Both the position numbers and the translations under genes were made by a program. This document shows positions 1-7,938 of a DNA stretch of 64,000 nt, piece by piece. Numbering within the stretch: position 1 is the first letter of the stretch; each line of letters begins with the position of its first letter. The stretch spans positions 1-64,000 of the forward strand of contig JAFTXG010000020.1 in NCBI GenBank assembly GCA_017461725.1, given 5' to 3'. This DNA comes from Lachnospiraceae bacterium (GTDB lineage Bacteria; Bacillota; Clostridia; Lachnospirales; Lachnospiraceae). The notes under the pieces are model-generated. The model made no database searches and was not told the DNA's origin. It saw only the letters and a program-made list of their open reading frames with translations.

Positions 1-80
1 GTAGGCATAGTTTTCTGATCCTTTCTGTATATTTTTGTTGTGGTGACTTAATTATATAGGAATCGGAATCCTATGCCTAC
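1..80. repeat. Perfect 10-bp inverted repeat with 60-bp spacer at window edge
   Basis: The decamer gtaggcatag at 1-10 is repeated inverted as ctatgcctac at 71-80 and is followed by a T-rich run. The spacer is too long for a normal terminator loop and no ORF lies inside. It may be the edge of a larger element to the left of the window. Function unknown. Confidence 0.45.
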
Positions 81-104
81 TATTTTTTTTGAGAAAAAGA
101 GAAA

Positions 105-140
105 GGCTCTAGACCTTACCCCCAAGTAAAGTTTAGAGCC
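105..140 (-). terminator. Probable terminator downstream of lexA
   Basis: Arms 105-114 and 131-140 form a 10-bp stem with one G-T pair. Read on the minus strand it is followed by a T-rich tract (complement of the A/G-rich bases 91-104), as expected for intrinsic termination of transcripts leaving lexA. Confidence 0.55.
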
Positions 141-182
141 AAAAAACCAGCGTGTTCTGTCTGAAGAATACGCTGGTTTTTT
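141..182. terminator. Bidirectional intrinsic terminator
   Basis: Bases 141-158 pair with 165-182, an 18-bp stem with one wobble pair and a six-base loop. It starts with six A and ends with six T, so it can terminate transcripts from either side. It probably ends the lexA transcript and insulates it from whatever lies left of the window. Confidence 0.85.
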
Positions 183-251
183 GATTGTGTGAGAAAGCCG
201 CTCAAGAGAATAAACGATTCAGCAGGCGGCATTTTATCGCACTAATTTCAA

Positions 252-869
252 TTACATCATCATACGGAAGACGCCGATGACTTTACCTAATACCTCAACA
301 TGATCTACAATAATCGGATCCAGAGCATCATTTTCCGGCTGGAGACGATAGTGACCATTTTCTTTATAGAAACGCTTAACGGTAGCGGAATCGTCCACCA
401 ATGCAACAACTACCTCACCGTTACGTGCAGAATCAGCCTTGGAAACAATAACCTGATCTCCGTCAAGAATGCCGATATTAATCATACTGTCGCCGCGCAC
501 ATTGAGCATGAATACCTCATTGTTCGGCAGCATATCCGCAGGAAACGGAAAATAAGACTCAATATTCTGCTCCGCAAGGATAGGTTCACCGGCAGCAACC
601 TGACCAATAACCGGAATGTTTGCCATCTCACGTCGAGTGAGACAAAAATCATCATCGATAATTTCAATCGCTCTGGGCTTGGTAGGATCACGGCGAATAT
701 AGCCGTTTCTCTCCAGCGTCTCCAGATGTGCATGTACAGAGGAGGTGGATCGGAGATTAACCGCATCACAGATTTCGCGAACGGCCGGCGGATAACCGCG
801 GGTCAACTGCTGTTCCTTAATATATTCCAATATTTCCTGCTGCTTCGCAGTAAGCTTTCCTTTTGCCAT
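252..869 (-). CDS. lexA: LexA SOS repressor
   Basis: LexA represses the SOS regulon and cleaves itself when RecA-ssDNA filaments form after DNA damage. The 205-residue protein has the usual length. Residues 1-70 are the winged-helix DNA-binding domain. The Ala93-Gly94 cleavage site (VAAGEP), catalytic Ser128 (GDSM) and Lys165 are all present, so the S24 peptidase half looks intact. GGGAGGA precedes the ATG. The gene is divergent from a YneA-like division inhibitor, the arrangement found in Bacillus. SOS-box-like sites in the shared upstream region predict autoregulation, and two terminators lie downstream. Confidence 0.97.
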   Translation of the reverse strand: MAKGKLTAKQQEILEYIKEQQLTRGYPPAVREICDAVNLRSTSSVHAHLETLERNGYIRRDPTKPRAIEIIDDDFCLTRREMANIPVIGQVAAGEPILAEQNIESYFPFPADMLPNNEVFMLNVRGDSMINIGILDGDQVIVSKADSARNGEVVVALVDDSATVKRFYKENGHYRLQPENDALDPIIVDHVEVLGKVIGVFRMMM

Positions 870-904
870 GATTTCCTCCCGGATACATCTTATTTATACC
901 TATC

Positions 905-1068
905 CTAACATATGTTCGAGAAAAATGCAAGTCTAAATCCACACATTTGTTCGATTTTTATTTATGCCGGTTCTATAAAAACATTTGTTCGATTTTTGGC
1001 AAAAAAGTATTGACAAACATTTGTTCGTACTGTATTATAAGAACAGATGTTCACCGAACATTCTTTCG
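905..1068. promoter_or_regulatory. Cluster of six LexA (Cheo-type) SOS-box-like sites
   Basis: Six 14-bp sites resembling the Gram-positive box CGAAC-N4-GTTCG lie at 905-918, 940-953, 978-991, 1014-1027, 1040-1053 and 1055-1068. Four end in the exact half-site GTTCG, the fifth has GAAC-N4-GTTC, and the sixth starts with the exact half-site CGAAC. A candidate lexA promoter on the minus strand (TTGCAT at 925-930, 17 bp, TAGGAT at 902-907) overlaps the first box. The fourth box fills the spacer of the yneA-side promoter. Box identity rests on the known Bacillus consensus; co-repression of both genes is inferred. Confidence 0.85.
1010..1038 (+). promoter_or_regulatory. Sigma-A promoter of the yneA-like gene
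   Basis: TTGACA (1010-1015), a 17-bp spacer and TATTAT (1033-1038) form a near-consensus promoter aimed at the LysM gene. The SOS box at 1014-1027 sits between the two hexamers, so bound LexA would block polymerase. Confidence 0.85.
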
Positions 1069-1125
1069 ATTTTTGATTTTCCATAGTTTAGTATGTATAT
1101 GTACGATGTACAGAGAGGAGATTTT

Positions 1126-1422
1126 ATGAGATCCTTCAGACGTTATCTTCAGGTAGCTGTATTTACCATATTTTTTGCTTTGGTGCTTAGCGGATTTGCT
1201 TCGATTAACCATACAGTGCAGGCAGAGAGTACTCCGGAGCCGGAGAGGTATTACACCTCGATTCGGATAGAGCAGGGAGACACACTGTGGGAGATTTCCT
1301 CCCGATATAAATGGGATGGACAGACTACACAGGGATATATCGATGAAGTAATGGAGATGAATCATTTGACTTCCGATCAAATAACCGCCGGTCAATATAT
1401 TATGATTTACTATTATAAATAG
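1126..1422 (+). CDS. yneA: LysM-domain SOS cell-division inhibitor, YneA-like
   Basis: This small membrane-anchored protein probably halts septation during SOS, as YneA does in Bacillus subtilis. The ATG at 1126 is chosen because GAGAGGAG stands just upstream; an in-frame ATG at 1093 has no such site. The 98-residue product is close to YneA (about 105). Residues 7-26 form one membrane helix, and about 44-94 are a LysM peptidoglycan-binding module (IEQGDTLWEISSRY). Position, divergence from lexA and the SOS-box promoter all support the role. Sequence identity to YneA was not measured, so the symbol rests on architecture and context. Confidence 0.82.
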   Translation: MRSFRRYLQVAVFTIFFALVLSGFASINHTVQAESTPEPERYYTSIRIEQGDTLWEISSRYKWDGQTTQGYIDEVMEMNHLTSDQITAGQYIMIYYYK

Positions 1423-1423
1423 C

Positions 1424-1486
1424 CTGGGACCGTTGTTAAATAGCCGTTTTCCTTGCTGATGTTCGGACTTTTTTCAACAGTCCCAG
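1424..1486. repeat. Inverted repeat in the yneA/xer convergent gap
   Basis: ctgggac-c-gttg (1424-1435) is complementary to caac-a-gtcccag (1475-1486), an 11-pair stem with one internal mismatch and a 39-base loop. It may be a weak transcript end between the two converging genes, although no T-tract follows the stem on either strand. Confidence 0.4.
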
Positions 1487-1550
1487 TTGCGAAGCAGGAC
1501 CTTGAGTATGGTGTGAACAATGGATGTCGGCTCAGAAATCCGATAACGCC

Positions 1551-2639
1551 CTAATCATCACGCTCAAGGGATTCTTCCTCGCGAAGTCTCACGGCCTTAC
1601 GGGCTCTGCGTCGCCGATCGTCCTCGATGGCAGCGTAGTGTTTCTTGGTTGTATTTACGTCAGAATGGCCCAAAACATCGGCCACCAAATAAATGTCACC
1701 TGTCTCACGGTAAAGAGCTGTGCCGTAGGTACTGCGCAGCTTATGTGGTGTGATATGCTTGAGCGGAGTGGCGATTTGCGTGTATTTCTTTACCAAATTT
1801 TCCACTGATCGAACACTGAGCCGTTTGTTCTGCATGGAAAGGAAAAGCGCCTGTTCATGACCGGTTTCCGGTATCATATGTTTACGCTCCTCCAGATAGT
1901 CTTTGAGCGCATCCCTGACCTCATCTCCAAAATAAATAATTACTTCTTTGCCGCCCTTGCGGTGTATTCGCAATCCGTCATTCTTAAAGTCGATATCTCG
2001 GATATCCAGGCCGACACATTCCGAGACGCGGATTCCGGTTCCCAGCAGAAGAGTAAGAAGTGTCAAATCACGCTGGCGGGTCTTTTGATAATAAGCCGCC
2101 TGTCTTTTGGTTAAACCATCACCTGCTTCCACCATATCCAAAAGTTGAGCTACCTCATCGATATCCAATCGAATAATCGGTTTCTCGTGGTTTTTAGGCA
2201 GTGAAACCAAAGCGGCGGGATTATTGTTAATGCTTTGCTTTCGATAGAAATAATTATAAAACGTTTTCAGCGAGGACATTTTCCTGGCGATCCCTCGATC
2301 TTTGTTTACTTTATCAGCGATTACCACACCGTCTTCATCCACATTAGTATAGTATTTCAGATATTCCATGTATTCTTCAAGATCCCAGGGCGTAATTTGA
2401 TCCAGTTCCTCCAATGTTATCGCGGCGATATCTCTGCCTCTGAAATAGGGATTTTCCTTCTTTAAAAACTGAAAAAAAACATGCAGGTCATAAGCATAGG
2501 CTATTCTGGTTCTGGAAGAAGTAGTTGGTTCGATTCCGCGAAAAAATGTGGCTACATAAGACGGAAGAGTAGCAATCAGCTCGCGCAGTTTTACCACATT
2601 ATCCCGATCTACTTGCTCGTAATATGATCTGTTTTCCAT
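1551..2639 (-). CDS. XerS-like tyrosine recombinase
   Basis: A phage-integrase-family tyrosine recombinase that breaks and rejoins DNA through a 3'-phosphotyrosine link. All catalytic residues are visible: Arg204, Lys228, His299, Arg302, His325 and nucleophile Tyr335. Residues about 20-150 form the SAM-like core-binding domain. At 362 residues it is longer than XerC or XerD (about 300) and closer to the single-protein XerS of streptococci (about 356). It has no directionality factor or phage genes beside it, so chromosome-dimer resolution is more likely than element integration. GGAGG precedes the ATG. The XerS link is by length and architecture only. Confidence 0.85.
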   Translation of the reverse strand: MENRSYYEQVDRDNVVKLRELIATLPSYVATFFRGIEPTTSSRTRIAYAYDLHVFFQFLKKENPYFRGRDIAAITLEELDQITPWDLEEYMEYLKYYTNVDEDGVVIADKVNKDRGIARKMSSLKTFYNYFYRKQSINNNPAALVSLPKNHEKPIIRLDIDEVAQLLDMVEAGDGLTKRQAAYYQKTRQRDLTLLTLLLGTGIRVSECVGLDIRDIDFKNDGLRIHRKGGKEVIIYFGDEVRDALKDYLEERKHMIPETGHEQALFLSMQNKRLSVRSVENLVKKYTQIATPLKHITPHKLRSTYGTALYRETGDIYLVADVLGHSDVNTTKKHYAAIEDDRRRRARKAVRLREEESLERDD

Positions 2640-2726
2640 AAAAGTTAATCCTCCGTATCATTATGAATAAAATAATAAATGTCTGGCCGATTGCACCGAT
2701 AAAGCCTCAAATTATTTAATCTTAAC

Positions 2727-3455
2727 CTACTTATTGATACGATCCGGCCAATCATCAAACGTTGCATTCAAGATACCACGGAAAATCCGATCTTTCACAC
2801 CGGGATTTTCCTGGTTCAGTCTCTTTGTTAAGTTATTAACATACTCGCGGGCGGTTTTTTTATCGACAGGACATGGATTTTTGCACACCGGTAGGTTGTA
2901 TTTACGTTGAAAACCGATTATATCAACTTCCTGAACATATATTAGCGGTCTGATCAACGTGAGGCCGGTGCGATCCCAGTTCGTTTTAGGTGAGATTGTG
3001 TGGATGTTTCCCTCATATATCATTGACATAAATAGCGTGTTGATCAGATCATCGCGGTGATGAGCATAGGCGATTTTGTTACAGCCAAGTTCAAGCGCTT
3101 TTTGATTAAATGCACCCTTGCGCAGTTTTGCGCATAGAGAACACGGGTTGGATTCTTGGCGCTCGTCAAAGACGATCCTTGCGATATCTGTATCAATGAT
3201 CGAATAAGGAATAGATAATTCATCACAGTAATTTTGGACAGGTTTCAAATCAAAATCGTTAAAACCTATATTAACTGTTATTGCGTGTAAATCAAATGGT
3301 CTTGGATAAAACCGACGTAAATAGTGAAGTGCAGTTAGCAGAACTAAACTGTCTTTGCCACCGGAAACACCGACAGCAATCGAGTCATCAGTATCAATGA
3401 GCTGATAATCGTCTATAGCCTGACGTACCAAACTGAGAAGACGTTGTAAGTGCAT
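2727..3455 (-). CDS. TtcA-family tRNA 2-thiocytidine synthetase
   Basis: A PP-loop ATPase of the TtcA/TilS group. These enzymes adenylate a tRNA base and replace oxygen with sulfur; TtcA makes 2-thiocytidine at position 32 using a [4Fe-4S] cluster. The PP-loop SGGKDS is at 31-36. Cys105 and Cys108 (PCSLC) plus Cys191 or Cys195 could hold the cluster. The 242 residues are somewhat short for TtcA. A strong GGAGG precedes the ATG. It has its own promoter at 3548-3576 and an inverted repeat in the leader. The exact base modified cannot be told from sequence. Confidence 0.8.
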   Translation of the reverse strand: MHLQRLLSLVRQAIDDYQLIDTDDSIAVGVSGGKDSLVLLTALHYLRRFYPRPFDLHAITVNIGFNDFDLKPVQNYCDELSIPYSIIDTDIARIVFDERQESNPCSLCAKLRKGAFNQKALELGCNKIAYAHHRDDLINTLFMSMIYEGNIHTISPKTNWDRTGLTLIRPLIYVQEVDIIGFQRKYNLPVCKNPCPVDKKTAREYVNNLTKRLNQENPGVKDRIFRGILNATFDDWPDRINK

Positions 3456-3504
3456 AGTAAAGCCTCCAAGTTGTTGATAAGAAGAGTGTGGTGTTGAGTA
3501 ATCA

Positions 3505-3538
3505 AACTATTCGCGAAACACAGGTTTAACGAATAGTT
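3505..3538 (-). promoter_or_regulatory. Inverted repeat in the leader of the ttcA-like gene
   Basis: aactattcg (3505-3513) is repeated inverted as cgaatagtt (3530-3538) with a 16-base loop. It lies just downstream of the -10 hexamer and upstream of the ribosome site, a typical place for an operator or an RNA hairpin. Confidence 0.45.
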
Positions 3539-3547
3539 GTCTTAATT

Positions 3548-3576
3548 AAGATACCATATATACTCGGAATTGTCAA
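3548..3576 (-). promoter_or_regulatory. Promoter of the ttcA-like gene
   Basis: On the minus strand TTGACA (3571-3576), a 17-bp spacer and TATCTT (3548-3553) form a good promoter. It lies after the hairpin that closes the preceding transcription unit. Confidence 0.65.
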
Positions 3577-3582
3577 TATTTT

Positions 3583-3633
3583 AAGGCCTTTCCTGTTACC
3601 GATATATTTATCGAATGCAGGAAAGGCCTTTTT
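3583..3633. terminator. Long hairpin terminator after the cytidylate-kinase-like gene
   Basis: Arms 3583-3595 and 3618-3630 give a 13-bp stem with a further inner stem (cgata/tatcg). The five-T tail is on the plus strand; on the minus strand, the direction of the genes, the tail is only TT followed by A-rich sequence. The hairpin closes the rluD-side operon, but its efficiency on that strand is uncertain. Confidence 0.6.
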
Positions 3634-3703
3634 GAATGAATCCATCAAAAGTATCTTATTCCACTAAGACAACTGTCATATTTTGCTTTAACATGTTTTA
3701 CTT

Positions 3704-4318
3704 TTACTTTTGCTCGATCATTTTAAGGATCATCTCAATCGCACCCTCATAACCAACGGTCGAGGTATTGATACACAGATCATAGGAAGATGCTGCTCCC
3801 CATTTTTTGTTTGTATAATAGTTGTAATAGGATGCGCGCTTTTTATCTGTCTTGCTGATAAAGTCTTTAAGCTTGTTGTCAGCGATATGATAGTGTTCGC
3901 TCACATAATCTACCTTGTCTGCATAATCCGCAGTAAAGAATACGCTATATACATTTGAGCGGTTCTCCAGCGCATAGTCTGCGCAGCGTCCAACAATAAT
4001 ACAGCTCTCTCTGTCTGCCAGTTTTTTGATCGTGTCAAACTGAGCCAAGAAAGCCTTCTGATTGAGGGGCATTTCCATATAATTAGCCGCCGAATGCCCC
4101 ATGGAATAGGTATCCATGACTAATGAATACAAAAAGCTGTTTGTCGGTTTTTCATCGTGATGTTCCAGAATTTCGTGACACAAGCCACTGTTTTCTGAAG
4201 CAAGGAGGAGAAGCTCCTTATCATAGCACTTAATCTGAAGCCGTTCTGCAAGCATTTTTGCAATTGTACGACCTCCACTACCACATTCTCTTCCGATTGT
4301 AATAACAAGATTTCCCAT
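3704..4318 (-). CDS. Cytidylate kinase-like family protein
   Basis: A nucleoside-phosphate-kinase-like P-loop protein of the cytidylate kinase-like family common in Clostridia. The Walker A region is GRECGSGGR at about 9-17. The 204 residues match the family, and it differs from canonical Cmk (about 220). The true substrate of this family is not established. GGAGG lies seven bases before the ATG. The gene follows rluD by 24 bp and is probably the last gene of the sepF-lspA-rluD unit. Confidence 0.8.
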   Translation of the reverse strand: MGNLVITIGRECGSGGRTIAKMLAERLQIKCYDKELLLLASENSGLCHEILEHHDEKPTNSFLYSLVMDTYSMGHSAANYMEMPLNQKAFLAQFDTIKKLADRESCIIVGRCADYALENRSNVYSVFFTADYADKVDYVSEHYHIADNKLKDFISKTDKKRASYYNYYTNKKWGAASSYDLCINTSTVGYEGAIEMILKMIEQK

Positions 4319-4342
4319 ACTGCTACCTCCTCTGTTTATTGT

Positions 4343-5254
4343 TTAGCTCCGCAGCTTTTCCAGTAATTCGGAAAAATAGGCCGGCAATGGAGCCTCAAAT
4401 TCCATGTATTCTCGAGTAGACGGATGAATAAAGCCAAGTACTCTGGCATGCAGCGTCTGTCCTTCCAGCACAAAGGGACATTTAGTCGGACCATAGAGAT
4501 TATCGCCCAGAATCGGGTGATTTAAGGAAGACATATGAACACGGATCTGATGTGTTCGTCCGGTTTCCAACTCGCACGATATATGCGAATATCCCTTTAA
4601 TTGCTCAATTACATGATAATGTGTCACAGCAGGCTTTCCACCTTTAGAAACAATCGCCATTTTTATGCGGTCGTTAGGTTTTCGGCCGATTGCACCTTCA
4701 ATTGTACCATCGTTTTTTACAATACCGTGGACGATGGCCTCGTATCTTCTGGTAATCGAATGGACCTTTAACTGTTCAGCGATAAACTGATGCGCAGTAT
4801 CCGTTTTACAAACAACCAGAACACCGGTTGTGTTCATATCTATCCGATGAACAATACCCGGGCGCAAAACACCATTAATACCGGACAGATCGCCTTTACA
4901 GTGATATAGCAATCCATTCACCAATGTTCCGGACGCATGCCCGGCACCTGGATGAACTACCATTCCTTTCGGTTTATTGATTACAATAATATCGCTATCC
5001 TCATATAAAATATCCAAGGGGATATCTTCTGGCTGCGCAGTAAGTTCAACCGGCTCAGGAATGGTTAAATCGATTTCATCGCCAGATAAAACCTGATAAT
5101 TTGCCTTAATCTTTTGGCCATTTACCGTGACTTCCCCATTGCGAACCAGTTTTTGAAGGTAAGATCTTGATGGCATCCCATCAATCTCAGAGAGATAACG
5201 GTCAATGCGAATACCAGACCTGTCGTCTCCGACAATAATCTTTTCCGTACTCAT
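4343..5254 (-). CDS. rluD: RluD-family 23S rRNA pseudouridine synthase
   Basis: This enzyme converts uridines of rRNA to pseudouridine. An S4 RNA-binding domain spans about 13-60 and the catalytic domain about 85-300. The signature HRIDMNTTG carries the catalytic Asp139. The 303-residue length is typical. Its start overlaps the end of lspA by four bases (ATGA), so the two are translationally coupled, as in many Bacillota. RluD is the usual name for the lspA-linked member; the exact target uridines are not deducible. Confidence 0.92.
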   Translation of the reverse strand: MSTEKIIVGDDRSGIRIDRYLSEIDGMPSRSYLQKLVRNGEVTVNGQKIKANYQVLSGDEIDLTIPEPVELTAQPEDIPLDILYEDSDIIVINKPKGMVVHPGAGHASGTLVNGLLYHCKGDLSGINGVLRPGIVHRIDMNTTGVLVVCKTDTAHQFIAEQLKVHSITRRYEAIVHGIVKNDGTIEGAIGRKPNDRIKMAIVSKGGKPAVTHYHVIEQLKGYSHISCELETGRTHQIRVHMSSLNHPILGDNLYGPTKCPFVLEGQTLHARVLGFIHPSTREYMEFEAPLPAYFSELLEKLRS

Positions 5255-5805
5255 GACTCACTATCCTTAATCTGATTATTTTTAGACTTAGCATCGCTCA
5301 TGCCGGGAATAAAGGCCAGATCATCCTCCTTATACTTGAGCAAGATCAGAAGAACGAACACTGCCAGTGAGCCGGTAATAAACAAGTCTGCGACATTAAA
5401 CACCGGGAAGTCGATAAGTCTGATATAGAAGAAATCTACAACATAACCAAGAATCATACGGTCAATCAAATTACCGATGGTACCGGCTGTAAAAACCACA
5501 AATATGGCGCGCAGCGGTTGGAAATAGCGTTTGAATGGCATACGATAAAATAACCAGATTACGCCAATCAACACGATTGCGGTGATTGCCAGAAAAAATC
5601 CTCTTTGATCTTGCAGCATTCCAAAAGCAGCACCGCGATTTTCCGTATAGTTCAACTCAAACACACCTGGAATTAACACAAACGGATCGTTGTCTTTGAG
5701 CTTGTCGACAGCAAGCCACTTAGTCCACTGATCAAACATGGTCAAGCAGATGATCGATGCCAGAGAAACCAATGTGGACTGTATCTTTTTATTCATGTTA
5801 TGCAC
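5251..5805 (-). CDS. lspA: Lipoprotein signal peptidase (signal peptidase II)
   Basis: LspA cleaves the signal peptide of prolipoproteins just before the lipid-modified cysteine. Four membrane helices are visible. The two catalytic aspartates lie in GNLIDR (Asp115) and FNVADLF (Asp140). The 184 residues include a charged C-terminal tail. It lies 12 bp downstream of sepF and overlaps rluD. The lipoprotein encoded at 57 kb would be one substrate. Confidence 0.95.
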   Translation of the reverse strand: MHNMNKKIQSTLVSLASIICLTMFDQWTKWLAVDKLKDNDPFVLIPGVFELNYTENRGAAFGMLQDQRGFFLAITAIVLIGVIWLFYRMPFKRYFQPLRAIFVVFTAGTIGNLIDRMILGYVVDFFYIRLIDFPVFNVADLFITGSLAVFVLLILLKYKEDDLAFIPGMSDAKSKNNQIKDSES

Positions 5806-5817
5806 CCCAAAGCGTCA

Positions 5818-6372
5818 TTAATAATTTGAGTTGGAAATATCAATGCCGTCTGGAGAGATCATGTCATTGAAATCGCCAGTCAGTTCTACGCTTCTGGGCG
5901 TAACAATGACGATGTAATTTGAAATCTTCTGCAGATTTCCGTCCATTGAATAACAAGCTCCGGAAGTAAAATCAATAATCCGCTGAGCGATCTCGGTGGG
6001 AATCCCCTCCAAATTAATCACAACAGAGCGTCCGCTGAGCAGTGTGTCACAAATCTCACGTCCATCATCAAACGATGTGGGCTTAATCAGGCAAACTTCC
6101 ATCCCACTGTTTTTGGATGACGCACTGCGCATGGACACGATATTGCTGCGAGCGGGGCGTGGTGCACGGGCAGGGCGTTCCTGACGCTCTTCCTCCTCAT
6201 CCTCATCGCGATACACCTCGCGCTGTTTACGCTTTTTGGGAGCGGGCTGACGCTTTACGGGAGGGGTCTCAACCTCGTCATCGTCATCATCTGTTTCTTC
6301 CTCTTCAAACATATATTCGTCATCATCATCATTAAGCTTCATCTTCTCTAAAAAAGGATCAAAAATGCTCAT
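5818..6372 (-). CDS. sepF: SepF cell-division protein
   Basis: SepF tethers FtsZ to the membrane and shapes the septum. The first residues form the short amphipathic membrane anchor. Residues about 15-75 are a very acidic then basic, low-complexity linker with runs of Asp and Glu. The conserved SepF core spans about 88-175 (FDDGREICDTLLSGRSVVIN). Length 184 is on the long side. It has a good promoter and GGAGG before the ATG. Its place upstream of lspA is common in Clostridia. Confidence 0.92.
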   Translation of the reverse strand: MSIFDPFLEKMKLNDDDDEYMFEEEETDDDDDEVETPPVKRQPAPKKRKQREVYRDEDEEEERQERPARAPRPARSNIVSMRSASSKNSGMEVCLIKPTSFDDGREICDTLLSGRSVVINLEGIPTEIAQRIIDFTSGACYSMDGNLQKISNYIVIVTPRSVELTGDFNDMISPDGIDISNSNY

Positions 6373-6407
6373 TTGGCTTTTCCTCCATACACTAAAATCT
6401 TGATTAT

Positions 6408-6436
6408 ATTATCTCTTTTTTCTAACTTTATGTCAA
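6408..6436 (-). promoter_or_regulatory. Promoter of the sepF-lspA-rluD unit
   Basis: On the minus strand TTGACA (6431-6436), 17 bp and GATAAT (6408-6413) match a sigma-A promoter and lie 36 bp before the sepF ATG. Confidence 0.75.
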
Positions 6437-6452
6437 TATAAAATTAAACAAA

Positions 6453-7853
6453 CTAATAGAAGATTTCGCCATCTTCCACCGAATCTCCGTCGATTGCAAT
6501 CCGATCATGAAGATTTAGTCCATATGCCGTATTGTTAGAAACGATAGCATACTCTTCGTTCTCGGCAAGTATCTCCACCATTTTGAACACCGCATAGCCT
6601 TTATTCAGGTTATAAACGACAGGAAAACTCACTTTATTGCGAATCAGGTAAGTCTCTGTGGAATCCGGCTTCACCAAATAATCTCCCACCGCAAAGGAGG
6701 ATGTGTCGACATAGCAATACTCTTCATCGCGCCAATAGACCACTGCCTCTTTAAAAGAAGGGCGTGCCTGTCCCTCAACTAATGTCTGCAAATAAAAGCC
6801 TTCCTCACTGGAATTACCGCCTAAGGCCAGGTAACTCAGTGGAATTGCAAACAACTCTTTTTCAGTGATTGCGGTGACAGGAATCTTCAACCCGGAAATA
6901 TCCGAGGAGATGATATCAAATTGAAGATATCGATCGCCGATGAACTGGATCATATATCGATTGAAATCCAGCCGACCATACAGTTCGCCGTCATTTCCGT
7001 AGAAAGTAGAATAATTTGCCTTGATTGTCAGTCCATTTTTGGCAAAACGGACGGTCACCACATCATCTTTCAGGCCATACTCTTCCTGTGCATCTCGACT
7101 TAAGGGAAAAAAGATCGCCCAATCTTCGGACACTACAGTCTTAAAAATGGGGCTGCCCTGTCCAACCATAGAACCGGCTGAGATCATCTTTTTTTCATAG
7201 GCAGAAGAATCAAAGGTCTGAGCATTGACATTTTCTTCCGATAGGTCTTCGAAGCCATCGGTCAAATACATGATTACGCCGCTGGAAGAGGCGTAACATT
7301 TCTGATAAGAAATGCCTTCGGTATTCACGGAAGAGCCAAGCTCGTTCATCGTATTCAGATTGATCAGCTCCAACAGGGTATTGTCCAGATCTGTTTTCAT
7401 CTCATAAATCGATGAAAATGACATCAAGTCAAAATGGCCATCGAATGAGTACAACTCTGCGCGCAATTCACGGAGGCTTTCATCCGAAAGACTGCTGATG
7501 CCCACAGCTTGATTTTCATCAAGAATATCTTTCATCGCACCGGTTTCGTCCAGGGTACACACCAGATCATTCACTGCGGTCCGTTTTTTATCGCGCAGAT
7601 AATAATTCACATAACCGGATGTGGCTGCTGTGGTGATCTCCTCATCTCGCCAGACGATCCCGTTGAATGTAGTGTCTTTCATCAACTCTCCGTAAGCCAC
7701 TTCACAGACGTTAGCATCTTTTCCGGCATGAGACTGATAAACCTGAATCCCCAGATAAATCAGAAGAAAAAGGAATATCGCCAACCCTATATTAAAGTAA
7801 AACGGTCTTCTGTAACGAATTACCTTTTTCTTGCTCTTTTTCTTAGAACCCAT
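6453..7853 (-). CDS. HlyD-like membrane-anchored protein
   Basis: A single-pass membrane protein with an adaptor-like extracytoplasmic part. A basic N-terminus (KKKSKKKVIRYRR) is followed by one helix at about 18-38, then a mostly beta region and a short helical section near 120-180. This resembles HlyD/membrane-fusion proteins found beside sepF in Clostridia. No transporter partner is encoded next to it, so an export role is not supported by context. A division or envelope role is possible but unproven. GGGAGGG precedes the ATG. Confidence 0.6.
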   Translation of the reverse strand: MGSKKKSKKKVIRYRRPFYFNIGLAIFLFLLIYLGIQVYQSHAGKDANVCEVAYGELMKDTTFNGIVWRDEEITTAATSGYVNYYLRDKKRTAVNDLVCTLDETGAMKDILDENQAVGISSLSDESLRELRAELYSFDGHFDLMSFSSIYEMKTDLDNTLLELINLNTMNELGSSVNTEGISYQKCYASSSGVIMYLTDGFEDLSEENVNAQTFDSSAYEKKMISAGSMVGQGSPIFKTVVSEDWAIFFPLSRDAQEEYGLKDDVVTVRFAKNGLTIKANYSTFYGNDGELYGRLDFNRYMIQFIGDRYLQFDIISSDISGLKIPVTAITEKELFAIPLSYLALGGNSSEEGFYLQTLVEGQARPSFKEAVVYWRDEEYCYVDTSSFAVGDYLVKPDSTETYLIRNKVSFPVVYNLNKGYAVFKMVEILAENEEYAIVSNNTAYGLNLHDRIAIDGDSVEDGEIFY

Positions 7854-7874
7854 TTTCCCTCCCGATTACCAAAA

Positions 7875-7907
7875 GAGCTGTTGCAAGGTTGTCTTTTGCA
7901 ACAGCTC
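7875..7907 (-). terminator. Intrinsic terminator of the P-loop protein gene
   Basis: gagctgttgcaa (7875-7886) pairs perfectly with ttgcaacagctc (7896-7907), with a nine-base loop. TTTT follows on the minus strand. It lies 32 bp after the stop of the P-loop gene. Confidence 0.8.
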
Positions 7908-7938
7908 CGGTTAAACACATATGTATGTACAATACTGA

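Noticed and set aside
947..1129. 60-codon plus-strand frame across the lexA-yneA gap
   Set aside because: It covers the SOS boxes and promoter and has no ribosome site.
1551..2639. Integrase of a mobile element next to lexA
   Set aside because: No excisionase, att-like repeats, tRNA or cargo genes are seen; a housekeeping XerS-like role is more likely.
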